Positions 42,215 to 50,496 of a stretch of DNA of 64,000 nt are shown one piece after another (positions within the stretch are counted from its first letter, which is position 1; each line of letters starts with the position of its first letter). The translations under genes and the position numbers were made by a program. Source of the DNA: Deltaproteobacteria bacterium (GTDB taxonomy: Bacteria > Desulfobacterota > Syntrophobacteria > Syntrophobacterales > Syntrophobacteraceae); NCBI GenBank assembly GCA_021777755.1, contig JAJYDE010000018.1, positions 1 to 64,000 on the forward strand. Direction: 5' to 3'. Under the pieces are notes generated by a model. It did not search any database. It worked only from the letters and a program-made list of their open reading frames with translations, and was not told where the DNA came from.

Positions 42215-42243
42215 TTGACAAAGATTTTTCGCGGAGTTAACTG
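42215..42243 (+). promoter_or_regulatory. candidate dsr promoter
   Basis: A perfect TTGACA at 42215-42220 is followed 17 bases later by TAACTG. The -35 is strong and the -10 weak, so an activator may help. About 100 bases lie between it and dsrD. The rest of 41963-42343 has no gene. Confidence 0.45.
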
Positions 42244-42282
42244 GCGAAAATCGGATGAGCTCCGTAGAGATATGGAAATCCA

Positions 42283-42313
42283 AGCGGGGGGTTGCGGTGC
42301 TGGCCCCCTTTTT
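42283..42313 (+). terminator. leader terminator or attenuator before dsrD
   Basis: GGGGG (42287-42291) pairs with CCCCC (42304-42308), then TTTTT. It stands between the candidate promoter and dsrD, 30 bases before the start, so transcription into dsr would need read-through. Confidence 0.55.
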
Positions 42314-42343
42314 ATCAAGGCTAACGGCAGAGGAGATCCACCC

Positions 42344-42580
42344 ATGAGCGCAGAGGCAAAGGATAAAATCATCGAGTACGTAAAGCAGCAGAAGAAGAGC
42401 AAACTCTATTTCAACGATCTTTGCAAAGCCGTTCCGGAAATCAAGATGATGCAGGCTAAAAAGCTCGTAAACGAACTGGTGAGCGAAGGCAAGCTCAAGT
42501 ACTGGTCGAGCGGCAGCACGACCATGTACATGCTTCCCAGCGAAGGCGATGTAGCGAAAGAAGAAGAGGGAATGAATTAG
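42344..42580 (+). CDS. dsrD: DsrD, sulfite reductase-associated winged-helix protein
   Basis: A 78-residue protein of normal DsrD length, with the family sequence KDKIIEYVKQQKKSKLYFND, LCKAVPEIKMMQAKKLVNEL and GKLKYWSSGSTTMYMLP. DsrD stimulates sulfite reduction by DsrAB in reductive-type systems. AGGAG lies eight bases before ATG 42344. In most sulfate reducers dsrD follows dsrB; here it precedes dsrA by 184 bases. Its presence supports a reductive, not sulfur-oxidising, Dsr pathway. Confidence 0.93.
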   Translation: MSAEAKDKIIEYVKQQKKSKLYFNDLCKAVPEIKMMQAKKLVNELVSEGKLKYWSSGSTTMYMLPSEGDVAKEEEGMN

Positions 42581-42764
42581 CCCTGCCCTTCCTGACCTGC
42601 CGATGAGTTCTTTCCATTGGGTATTTGAACGAATACCGGAATCCGAGATATTCGACAAGATGAATACGCACTGTGAAAGGGAGGTGAGGAGAAGTTACCC
42701 GACGGGTCCTGTGGCAAATCGTGTAAAAGTGGAAGTCTAAAGTGACACTAACGGAGGTAAACGA

Positions 42765-44039
42765 ATGGCGCTGAAACATGCAACCCCTATGCTTGACGAG
42801 CTGGAAAAGGGCCCATGGCCTAGCTTCGTAAGTGATGTGAAACGACTGGCGGCCAAAGGCAACAAGATGTGTGAAGATTGGCTTGGCCTGATGGAACTGT
42901 CCTTCAAGGAAAAAGAAGGTCACTGGAAACACGGCGGTATCGTCGGCGTTTTCGGTTACGGCGGAGGCGTTATCGGCCGCTACTGCGATCGCCCCGACCT
43001 TTTCCCCAATGTGGCCCATTTTCACACCATGCGTGTTAACCAGCCTTCGAGCAAGTACTACAGCTCGGACGTTCTGCGCAAAATCTGCGATTTGTGGGAC
43101 GCAAAAGGCAGCGGTTTGACCAACATGCACGGGTCGACCGGGGATATCGTACTGCTGGGGACCACCACCGACCAGCTCGAGCCCCTCTTCTATGAGTTGA
43201 CTCATGAATTGGGCATGGATCTTGGCGGCTCGGGCTCAAACCTTCGCAGCCCCGAAGGCTGCCTTGGAATGTCGCGTTGTGAATGGGCCTGCATCAATAC
43301 CCAGGACATCATTTACGATCTGACCCAGGAATTCCAGGATGCCCTTCACCGGCCGATGTTCCCCTATAAATTCAAGTTCAAGTCCTCGGGCTGCCCGATG
43401 GACTGCGTAGCGGCCATCGCCCGCGCCGACTGCTCCATCATCGGAACCTGGCGTGACGATATCCGTATCGACCAGGACGCCGTAAAAGGCTACGTCGGCG
43501 GTGAAATCGTTCCTCACGGCGGTGCCGGTGGCGCCCGCAAAGATTTCGACATCCAGGCCGAAGTCATCAATCTTTGCCCCACCAATTGCATGGCCTATGA
43601 CGGCAAGACCTTGAAGATCGAAAACAAGGATTGCGTTCGCTGCATGCACTGTATCCGTGTCATGCCCAGGGCTCTTCGCCCCGGCGTTGATACCGGAGCG
43701 ACCATCCTTTTGGGCGCCAAGGCCCCGATTCTCGAAGGCGCACAGCTTTCGAGCGTTGTGATTCCGTTTATCAAGATGGAGTCCCCTTACACCGAGTTCA
43801 AGGAATTCGTTGAAAAGCTCTGGGATTGGTGGATGGAAAACGGCAAGAACCGTGAGCGCCTCGGTGAAATGATCCAGCGCCTCAGCCTGCGCGAACTCCT
43901 CAAGGCCGTCGAGTTGGAACCCGATCCACGCATGGTCAATACCCCCAGATACAACCCCTACATTTTCTACGATCCAGCGGGTGTCCCCGGCGGTTGGGAA
44001 CACGACGCGGTTGAATATCGCAAACGGCATCAGGCTTAG
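42765..44039 (+). CDS. dsrA: DsrA, dissimilatory sulfite reductase alpha subunit
   Basis: A 424-residue subunit of the siroheme enzyme that reduces sulfite in the cytoplasm. Cluster ligands are in CLGMSRC (Cys166, Cys172) and CPMDC (Cys210, Cys214), the expected C-x5-C and C-x3-C pair. An inserted ferredoxin domain carries CPTNC and CVRCMHC (about 275-305). ACGGAGG precedes the ATG. It pairs with DsrB, encoded 12 bases downstream, in the alpha2-beta2 complex. It is strongly conserved and unlikely to be misassigned. Confidence 0.98.
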   Translation: MALKHATPMLDELEKGPWPSFVSDVKRLAAKGNKMCEDWLGLMELSFKEKEGHWKHGGIVGVFGYGGGVIGRYCDRPDLFPNVAHFHTMRVNQPSSKYYSSDVLRKICDLWDAKGSGLTNMHGSTGDIVLLGTTTDQLEPLFYELTHELGMDLGGSGSNLRSPEGCLGMSRCEWACINTQDIIYDLTQEFQDALHRPMFPYKFKFKSSGCPMDCVAAIARADCSIIGTWRDDIRIDQDAVKGYVGGEIVPHGGAGGARKDFDIQAEVINLCPTNCMAYDGKTLKIENKDCVRCMHCIRVMPRALRPGVDTGATILLGAKAPILEGAQLSSVVIPFIKMESPYTEFKEFVEKLWDWWMENGKNRERLGEMIQRLSLRELLKAVELEPDPRMVNTPRYNPYIFYDPAGVPGGWEHDAVEYRKRHQA

Positions 44040-44051
44040 GAGGTGTGAAAA

Positions 44052-45152
44052 ATGGCTTTTGATCCAAACAATGTGATGCAAGACCGAATCACCGATATTG
44101 GTCCCCCCAAATATGATTCGTTTTTTCCGCCGGTCATCAAAGAGAATTTCGGCAAGTGGAAATATCACGAAATCCTCGAACCCGGTGTGCTGATGCATGT
44201 CGCCGAATCCGGCGCGGCCATCTACTCGGTTAGAGTCGGCTCCGCCCGTTTGATCAGCACCGAATACATTCGCGAAGCGTGCGCCATCGCCGACAAGTTC
44301 TGCGACGGCCACCTGCGGTGGACCACCAGGAACAACATCGAATTTCTCGTCAGCGACAAGGCCAAACTGCAGCCGCTTTTGACCGACCTTCGCGGCAGAG
44401 GTTCCTGGTTCCCCATTGGCGGTACCGGAAACAGCATCACCAATATCGTCCACACCCAGGGCTGGGCCCACTGCCACACGCCGGCCATCGACGCCTCCGG
44501 CGTGGTCAAGGCCGCCATGGATGAACTCTTCGAGTATTTCGGAAGCCACAAGCTGCCGGCCCAGGTGCGTATCGCCCTGGCCTGCTGCCTCAATATGTGC
44601 GGCGCCGTCCACTGCTCGGACATCTCCATTTTGGGCGTTCACAGAAAACCGCCCTTCGTCGAAGATGAACGCGTTCAGAACGTATGCGAGATTCCCCTGG
44701 TAATCGCCGCATGCCCGACCGCCGCGATCAAACCGAAGAAGTTCGGCGAGCGCAAAAGCGTCGAGATCAACAACAACCGCTGCATGTTCTGCGGTAACTG
44801 CTACACCATGTGCCCGGCGCTTCCTCTGGCCGACGCCGAAGGCGACGGTATCGCTCTTTGGGTGGGCGGCAAGGTTTCCAACGTGAAATCGGCCCCCATG
44901 TTCTCGAAGCTTGCCGTTCCCTATATTCCCAACGAGCCGCCCAGGTGGCCCACCACCGTCCAGACGATCAAAAAGATCGTCGAGGCCTACGCGGCCGGCG
45001 GACGCCGTTATGAAAGAGTCGGCGAGTGGATCAACCGCATCGGTTGGGAACGGTTCTTCGAAAAGACGGGTCTCGAGTTCAATCATGAGCACATTGACGA
45101 CTATCGTCTGGCCATGACCACCTGGAGAACCACCACGCAGTTCAAGTTTTAG
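44052..45152 (+). CDS. dsrB: DsrB, dissimilatory sulfite reductase beta subunit
   Basis: A 366-residue subunit that pairs with DsrA and carries the catalytic siroheme in known enzymes. The signature [19 protein letters not shown] lies at about 177-195 and an inserted ferredoxin domain with [12 protein letters not shown] at about 245-256. AGGAGG is found just before the start. It is followed by a hairpin and dsrN. Confidence 0.98.
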   Translation: MAFDPNNVMQDRITDIGPPKYDSFFPPVIKENFGKWKYHEILEPGVLMHVAESGAAIYSVRVGSARLISTEYIREACAIADKFCDGHLRWTTRNNIEFLVSDKAKLQPLLTDLRGRGSWFPIGGTGNSITNIVHTQGWAHCHTPAIDASGVVKAAMDELFEYFGSHKLPAQVRIALACCLNMCGAVHCSDISILGVHRKPPFVEDERVQNVCEIPLVIAACPTAAIKPKKFGERKSVEINNNRCMFCGNCYTMCPALPLADAEGDGIALWVGGKVSNVKSAPMFSKLAVPYIPNEPPRWPTTVQTIKKIVEAYAAGGRRYERVGEWINRIGWERFFEKTGLEFNHEHIDDYRLAMTTWRTTTQFKF

Positions 45153-45159
45153 TTGATCA

Positions 45160-45213
45160 GGAGCGGGAAGCCAGAAGCGGCGACTTAGACCGCTTCCTGC
45201 CTCCCGCTCCGGA
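45160..45213 (+). promoter_or_regulatory. dsrB-dsrN intergenic hairpin
   Basis: GGAGCGGGA near 45161 pairs with TCCCGCTCC near 45204, with a second inner pair AAGCGG/CCGCTT. No T run follows. It may set relative mRNA levels by protecting the dsrAB message. Confidence 0.6.
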
Positions 45214-45222
45214 GTTTTACCC

Positions 45223-46689
45223 ATGGAGCTAAAAAGATCGCGCCTCCTTGTTGCCGCCATGCGCGGCGGTGGCGGTAAGACCGTAATTTCGCTCGGGCTT
45301 GCCGCTGCGTGGAAGCGCTCTTCGGGGTTGCGCGTCTCGGCCTTCAAAAAAGGCCCCGACTTCATCGACTCCGGATGGCTCTCTGCGGCCTCGGGCGGCC
45401 CCTGTTACAACCTCGACCCGTTTCTGATGACTCCCGAGCAGATCGTGCGCTCTTTTGCCGTGCGCTCTGCGGGCAGTGATATCAGCCTGATCGAGGGAAA
45501 CCGGGGCATCCATGACGGCGTTGATCCCCAAGGAAGCTATTCGACCGCCGAACTGGCCAAGCTTCTGGCTTGCCCGGTGGTTTTGGTGGTTGACGCCTCA
45601 AAGGTGACGCGCACGGCCGCAGCCATGGTCATGGGATGTCAGAAGCTCGATGAAACCGTCAATATTGCCGCCGTCATTTTGAACCAGGTGGCGGGCAAAA
45701 GGCACGAAACCGTGCTCAGGCAATCTATTGAACAGTTTTGTCACATCCCGGTCCTTGGCGTGGTTCCCAGACAAACCAGGAACTTTTTTCCCGAAAGGCA
45801 TCTGGGGCTGGTTCCAGCCGAGGAAGCCGAGGATGTCCTGGAAGCTGTCCTGGCCGCGGCGGACCTCATGGGCCGCTGCCTTGATCTCGGGGCGTTGCGG
45901 GAAGTGGCCGACTCGGCTTCTCCTCTCGCCTGCCCCGTGCCCTCCGGGCCTGCTGGTGCTCTCGACGCCGCCCGGGGAGTTAGAATCGGAATAATCCGGG
46001 ATTCCGCCTTCCAGTTTTACTACCCGGAAAATCTCGAAGCTCTTGAAGCCCACGGGGCGTCCCTGGTCTGGATTTCCAGCCTGGAAAAGGCACCCGTACC
46101 CGAGATTGACGCCCTCTATATTGGAGGCGGATTCCCTGAAACCCATCTCGAAAAACTTACCGCCAACAAAATCTTTCGCGATTCCATCAGGTCTGCCGTC
46201 GAATCCGGCTTGCCTGTCTACGCGGAGTGCGGCGGACTGATGTTTTTGTGTCGTGGGATTCAAACCGGGGATGGCGTTTTTCCCATGGTCGGCGTCTTTC
46301 CTTTCGATGTAACTCTCGGGTCCAAGCCTCAGGGGCATGGATATACCATAATGCGTTGTGTGGGCGTCAATCCGTTCTTTCCGGTCGGGTCGGTTCTTCG
46401 CGGACATGAATTCCACTATTCGGGAATTTCCGGCTCCATCGACCCTGGCTCTTTCCCCTTCGTCTTTAAACTGGAGAAAGGTCATGGTGCCGTAGCTGGC
46501 TGGGACGGTTTGTGCTATAAGAATGTTCTTGCATCGTATTCGCATCTTCACGCTGGGGGCGACCAAACCTGGGCTCGCTCCCTGGTCGAGGCTGCGATAT
46601 CATTCAAGAGGCTTAAAACCACAACTTCTGTCGATTCCGGACGGGACATCCTCCGGCCGGAATCCTGGAGCTTACCTGCGGTCTATTGA
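45223..46689 (+). CDS. dsrN: DsrN, cobyrinic/hydrogenobyrinic a,c-diamide synthase family
   Basis: A 488-residue CbiA/CobB-family amidase. An N-terminal P-loop-like ATP site (MRGGGGKTVISLGLAAAWK, then FKKGPDFIDSGWL) and a C-terminal glutamine amidotransferase domain (YIGGGFPETHLEKL, VYAECGGLMFL with the nucleophile Cys) are complete. In dsr clusters this gene (dsrN) is thought to amidate siroheme to make the siroheme amide of DsrAB. Its place between dsrB and dsrC supports that reading over a role in cobalamin synthesis. Confidence 0.93.
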   Translation: MELKRSRLLVAAMRGGGGKTVISLGLAAAWKRSSGLRVSAFKKGPDFIDSGWLSAASGGPCYNLDPFLMTPEQIVRSFAVRSAGSDISLIEGNRGIHDGVDPQGSYSTAELAKLLACPVVLVVDASKVTRTAAAMVMGCQKLDETVNIAAVILNQVAGKRHETVLRQSIEQFCHIPVLGVVPRQTRNFFPERHLGLVPAEEAEDVLEAVLAAADLMGRCLDLGALREVADSASPLACPVPSGPAGALDAARGVRIGIIRDSAFQFYYPENLEALEAHGASLVWISSLEKAPVPEIDALYIGGGFPETHLEKLTANKIFRDSIRSAVESGLPVYAECGGLMFLCRGIQTGDGVFPMVGVFPFDVTLGSKPQGHGYTIMRCVGVNPFFPVGSVLRGHEFHYSGISGSIDPGSFPFVFKLEKGHGAVAGWDGLCYKNVLASYSHLHAGGDQTWARSLVEAAISFKRLKTTTSVDSGRDILRPESWSLPAVY

Positions 46690-46702
46690 AGGAGGACAAT
46701 TA

Positions 46703-47020
46703 ATGGGCCAGATTGAATTCAAAGGCAAAAATTTCGAAATTGACGAAGATGGCTTCATTGCCAGTTTCGACGCGTGGTGTCCTGAATGGGTTGATTATGT
46801 AAAGACCTCCGAAGGGATCGCCGACCTGACCGACGAGCACTGGGCTGTCATTCACGTGCTTCAGGACTACTACAGAAAACACGGCATCGCCCCCATGGTC
46901 CGTATTCTGACCAAGGTCACCGGCTACAAGCTCAAGTACATCTATGAGCTGTTCCCATCGGGACCGGGCAAGGGCGCCTGCAAGATGGCCGGTTTGCCCA
47001 AACCGACCGGTTGCGTCTAA
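46703..47020 (+). CDS. dsrC: DsrC, sulfur-carrier protein
   Basis: A 105-residue DsrC/TusE-family protein. The C-terminal arm GKGACKMAGLPKPTGCV has both redox Cys (about 94 and 104), which marks a true DsrC that carries the trisulfide product of DsrAB to the membrane. GAAGGAGG precedes the ATG at 46703, 13 bases after dsrN. A strong terminator follows at 47041. DsrC is often encoded away from dsrAB in sulfate reducers, but here it is in line. Confidence 0.97.
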   Translation: MGQIEFKGKNFEIDEDGFIASFDAWCPEWVDYVKTSEGIADLTDEHWAVIHVLQDYYRKHGIAPMVRILTKVTGYKLKYIYELFPSGPGKGACKMAGLPKPTGCV

Positions 47021-47040
47021 TCGCTCCATGAAGTCTTACA

Positions 47041-47096
47041 CGAAGTGATATTTCGACGCGAAATTTTTTTCCGTCGAAATATCACTCGTTTTTTCC
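47041..47096 (+). terminator. terminator of the dsr cluster
   Basis: A 17-bp stem (47041-47058 with 47072-47088, one bulged A) followed by TTTTTT. It ends the dsrD-A-B-N-C unit. The remaining bases to 47356 show no gene. Confidence 0.92.
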
Positions 47097-47356
47097 GTAC
47101 GATAAACTCCGGTTACCCTCCGTATTCACCTCACCCCATCATTTGGTCTCACGACTCATATTGCCTTCAGCCTTTTTCAGCTTTTCGCCGCCTTGGGCCT
47201 TGCCCTTAAGCAGTCCGCATATTTTCCCATTTCCGGCTTGACTTTGACTTTCGATGGGGGTACGAAAAGGCGTGCCGGCGAGCGGAAACAATGGAATGGA
47301 CCGTGATTCCTGTCGCGTGGATGTTTTGAATTCCATAAAACCTACTGGAGGAACAA

Positions 47357-47545
47357 ATGAGCTTCAAAGTGACGGTGGATAAGGACAAGTGCACTGGTGA
47401 CGCCGAATGCGTGGATGTATGCCCTGTGGATGTATATGAGTTGGTTGACGGTAAAGCCGAAGCGGTGAACGAGGACGAGTGCCTGGGCTGCGAAAGCTGC
47501 GTCGAGGTTTGTGAACAGGGCGCGATCACGGTGGAAGAAATTTAG
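47357..47545 (+). CDS. 2[4Fe-4S]-type ferredoxin
   Basis: A 62-residue ferredoxin. The first motif CTGDAECVDVCPVD has C-x5-C-x3-CP spacing and the second, CLGCESCVEVCEQ, the full C-x2-C-x2-C-x3-C. The first therefore lacks the usual first pair spacing (Asp-Ala in place of a Cys), so it may bind a [3Fe-4S] cluster. GGAGG precedes the ATG. It is a cytoplasmic electron carrier and, next to dsr, may feed electrons to sulfite reduction; that link is inference. Confidence 0.92.
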   Translation: MSFKVTVDKDKCTGDAECVDVCPVDVYELVDGKAEAVNEDECLGCESCVEVCEQGAITVEEI

Positions 47546-47572
47546 TCTGCATTGTCCTTGTTGCAGGACTTC

Positions 47573-47615
47573 AAGGGCCGCCTGTTCCTCAGGAACAAGC
47601 GGCCCTTTTTTTTCC
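47573..47615 (+). terminator. ferredoxin terminator
   Basis: AAGGGCCGC pairs with GCGGCCCTT, with an inner GTTCC/GGAAC stem, and ends in a run of T (47606-47613). Confidence 0.93.
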
Positions 47616-47644
47616 GGTAACCACCACCCCCCCATTCCACCAGC

Positions 47645-49570
47645 TTACCGCACCATCACACTTTGCGAAGCATTCGACGGGCAACTGGTTCCGAATCTGT
47701 TGGTGGCTGTGACAGTAAAGGTGTAAGCCTTGGTCGCCGAAAGCCCCTTGACCGTGATCGGACTCGTTGTTCCGCTTGCTTTCCGGCCCGAACTCGAGGT
47801 TACCGTATAGGATGAAATATTGCTCCCGTCGCTTGAGGCCGGGGCCTTGAAGCTGATCCGCGCCTGCCCCTTTCCACTTTTTACGCCGAGCAGCCGCGGG
47901 GCGTCCGGGGCACTCCCCGGGGTAACGCCCTTCGAAAGCTGCGAAGCGGGACCGGCGCCAACCGAGTTGGCCGCAGAGACTTTGAAGGTGTAGGAGGCCC
48001 CGTTTCGCAAATCCGAGACGCGAATCGGACTGCCCGGGCGGCTGGTCTTCATGCCCCCCGGTTCAGAAGTTACCGTGCACACCTTGATTGGCTTGCCTCC
48101 GTCACTTGAGGGCAGTTTGAAATTGACCAGAGCCTGGGAGTTCCCGGGCGTTACCACCACAATCGTTGGCGCTCCGGGCACGGTGGCGGCTTTTGCGGGC
48201 TGCCGGGCTTGAGTGCCGGGCAGCGGCGCGCGGGCAGCCGAACTTGCCCCGCTGGCAGCCGCCGATGAGCCGGTCCTCTGCTCGGACTGCATTCCCGTCT
48301 TCTCTTTTTCCGTCATACCGGCGTTCTTAAGAGTGCCGCCAAGGCCAGGCCCGGACGCCGGGCTAGATCCGGCGGAGGGGCTCGATCCGGGTGCGGGACT
48401 CGATCCGGGTGCCGAAAAACCGGCGCCCGAACCCGTGGAACCGTAAGCCCCGGCCGCCGAGGAATCATAGGGCGTCTGCCCGGTTGACCAGGTGGCGTCC
48501 GCCCCCGTACCCAGAGCCGACGAACTCCCGTTTGTCAGAATTGTCATTTGCCGGGTCGCCCCGTCCGACCATGTGTTCGTTAAAACCATGACATCCACGT
48601 TGGCATCAACGAAACCAACGGACGAAGAACCGAGTTTGAGCGTTATCACGCCGTTGTTTGAAACCGACACCGAACCGGTCTGGCTGATCGAGGTCTCGCT
48701 GCTCGAAGTTGCGGTCAGAGAACATGTTCCGTCGGTGTTGACAAAGAGGAGGCCGCTTTCCCACCATGGTCCGCCAGGACCCGTGGCGATGCTGCTCAGT
48801 TCCCAGATGCCCACCAGTCCGGCGACCGAGTATGAAGCGGCCTGCCGGGTCAGAACACCGAGGTTTGCGTCTTGCGCGGACGAGGCCGCCCCGCTTGTTC
48901 CCACCAAAACGGTGGCAGCCGGGTTTACAACCGATGCGTAAGTCGAATCGACACAAGCCCCCGAGGCGCAAGTCACGACGCCGTCGGCTGAAATCGCCAA
49001 AGTCCCCGAGGTCCCTCCGGTTGTTCCGTCGCTTTTCGTGTACGTCTGTGTAAAGGTCCCGTCGGAATTGATGGTTTGGCTCACCTGTTGCCACGAAGGT
49101 GAGGGCCCGGAGGACAAGACGGCCCCTTTCCACGTGCCGGCCAGGTTGGCAAGCGAAGTCGAGGTCGACTCCTGTGACAATACGACCAGATCGGCTGAGC
49201 CGTCGGATAAGCTCGCCGAGCAACTAATCATGGAATTGCTCGAATCGGTCATGCAAAGCGACGTGGAAAACTCGCCGTTAAGGCTCATGGCTATCCCGTT
49301 GGCGGAAACGGAAAAAGCACCCGTCGGACTCGAAGAGCCGCCAGTGCTATTTTGGGACGAACCGGTGAAGGTTCCGTCCTGGGCAACCGTCAAGGTGCCC
49401 CTTTCCCACCTCGGCGCCCCCGGACCCGAAAGAAAGCTGTTAAAATTCCAGACGCCAGTGAAATTATAATTCTGCGCCCGGGCGGGGAAGGCAAACAAGA
49501 GAGAAAAATAGATGGCGAAAAGAGAAGCGAAAAATCCGTACAAACGAGTCGATGAATTAACGGTGCGCAT
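47645..49570 (-). CDS. secreted fibronectin type III repeat protein
   Basis: A 641-residue exported protein. The signal peptide ends near FPARAQN (about residue 33). The N-terminal half holds three similar beta units of about 110 residues, each with text like GVWNFNSFLSGPGAPRWERG or GTWKGAVLSSGPSPSWQQ. A Pro/Ser/Gly linker (about 385-420, repeated GSSPAPGSSP) leads to a charged segment and two FN3 domains (VPGAPTIVVVTPGNSQALV and APDAPRLLGVKSGKGQARI). No anchor is visible. Function unknown; surface binding or matrix is likely. Confidence 0.85.
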   Translation of the reverse strand: MRTVNSSTRLYGFFASLFAIYFSLLFAFPARAQNYNFTGVWNFNSFLSGPGAPRWERGTLTVAQDGTFTGSSQNSTGGSSSPTGAFSVSANGIAMSLNGEFSTSLCMTDSSNSMISCSASLSDGSADLVVLSQESTSTSLANLAGTWKGAVLSSGPSPSWQQVSQTINSDGTFTQTYTKSDGTTGGTSGTLAISADGVVTCASGACVDSTYASVVNPAATVLVGTSGAASSAQDANLGVLTRQAASYSVAGLVGIWELSSIATGPGGPWWESGLLFVNTDGTCSLTATSSSETSISQTGSVSVSNNGVITLKLGSSSVGFVDANVDVMVLTNTWSDGATRQMTILTNGSSSALGTGADATWSTGQTPYDSSAAGAYGSTGSGAGFSAPGSSPAPGSSPSAGSSPASGPGLGGTLKNAGMTEKEKTGMQSEQRTGSSAAASGASSAARAPLPGTQARQPAKAATVPGAPTIVVVTPGNSQALVNFKLPSSDGGKPIKVCTVTSEPGGMKTSRPGSPIRVSDLRNGASYTFKVSAANSVGAGPASQLSKGVTPGSAPDAPRLLGVKSGKGQARISFKAPASSDGSNISSYTVTSSSGRKASGTTSPITVKGLSATKAYTFTVTATNRFGTSCPSNASQSVMVR

Positions 49571-49776
49571 TTCGATTCACCCTCCGCAGGTGGTTTCCGG
49601 GCAAGTGAGATATGCGGCAATTAAAACAACGCGGGAGCAAGACGGGTTACCGATACTTGTAACAATATAGATCATAATAAAGGAAAAAGGAGATTTTGTC
49701 AATGGTCCACACGGAGAGCTTTTTCGAGGAGAACACGGTTCCGATTGAGATTTTTCGAGCCGGCGGGCAAACAACT

Positions 49777-49825
49777 CAGGGGCCGGAGGCCCCTGGAGCG
49801 GTGCGGGGGGAACAGCCCCCCGCAC
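49777..49825. repeat. two strong hairpins
   Basis: An 8-bp stem (49777-49784 with 49788-49795) and a perfect 10-bp stem (49801-49810 with 49816-49825). No T run is next to either. They lie downstream of the cytochrome gene and may protect its mRNA 3' end. Confidence 0.7.
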
Positions 49826-49850
49826 TTGAATCTTTATCCAACAGCGGTGT

Positions 49851-50300
49851 CTATTTGGCCGCTGCCGGTTTATGGCATCCGTTACACACGATGGGAGCGT
49901 TGGCCGTTGGCTTCTGGTTTTTGACCTTGCGGTGACAGCCAATGCAAAGAGTGTGAAAGGAGAGCTTCAAATTGAGCTTCTTTTTGTCCGGAGGCAGCGT
50001 GAATTCACCCTTGGTGGTCGGTTCGTTATGGCACTTCTCGCACTTTTCGACCGGATCGCCTTCTTTCCAGACGTTCTTGCCATCTTTATAGACCATGTGG
50101 CACTGACTACAGGCGATCTTGTCCTCGGTCACGTGCTTTTTGTGGCTGAACGTGACGGGCGGCATGCTGAGCTTGTTCCAAATGGAAGGTTTGATGGTGA
50201 TCGTTTCGGGCGGTTGCTGTGCGGCAAAAACGAGCAACGTTGCCGATAGGACAACTGCGGCCGTGACGGCCAGACACGAAATAAACTTCCCCTTTTTCAT
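49851..50300 (-). CDS. tetraheme class III cytochrome c (c3-like)
   Basis: A 149-residue periplasmic cytochrome. The signal peptide ends near LLVFAAQ (residue 25). Four heme-binding motifs are present: CSQCH, CEKCH, CIGCH and CNGCH, with distal His in FSHKKH and LSFHTL. Cytochromes of this type carry electrons between hydrogenases or formate dehydrogenases and membrane complexes in sulfate reducers. The ATG at 50300 is chosen because AGGAGG lies upstream and a signal peptide begins there. Confidence 0.92.
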   Translation of the reverse strand: MKKGKFISCLAVTAAVVLSATLLVFAAQQPPETITIKPSIWNKLSMPPVTFSHKKHVTEDKIACSQCHMVYKDGKNVWKEGDPVEKCEKCHNEPTTKGEFTLPPDKKKLNLKLSFHTLCIGCHRKVKNQKPTANAPIVCNGCHKPAAAK

Positions 50301-50429
50301 CCCGGAACCCCTCCTTTTTAAAGCCGACCATAATGAACAAACAGACCACTGGAAATTAGCCAATTGTAAGAATCGCCATTTTAGTTGTATTCTTTTTTCA
50401 ACGCAAGCAAATTTGCCGGGCAAATTTAT

Positions 50430-50461
50430 TTGCCAAAGATGATTAAAGTTCTTTTTATAAT
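50430..50461 (+). promoter_or_regulatory. possible promoter for the hydrolase-OsmC gene
   Basis: A perfect TATAAT at 50456-50461 with a TTGCCA 20 bases upstream (50430-50435), a spacing that is too long for a strong promoter. A palindromic GCAAATTTGC lies just before. Confidence 0.35.
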
Positions 50462-50496
50462 GGAACCGCTCAAGCTAACCTGGCGGAGGAAAACCC

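Noticed and set aside
41402-42580. Long plus-strand frame of 392 residues
   Set aside because: Only its last 78 codons (dsrD) are real. The rest is the antisense of the TPR gene and the dsr leader.
43236-45365. Minus-strand frame of 709 residues over dsrA and dsrB
   Set aside because: It is the antisense shadow of two highly conserved genes with strong codon bias.
47645-49570. Plus-strand frames inside the FN3 gene
   Set aside because: Several short plus-strand frames are antisense to a continuous 641-codon gene with a signal peptide and clear domains.
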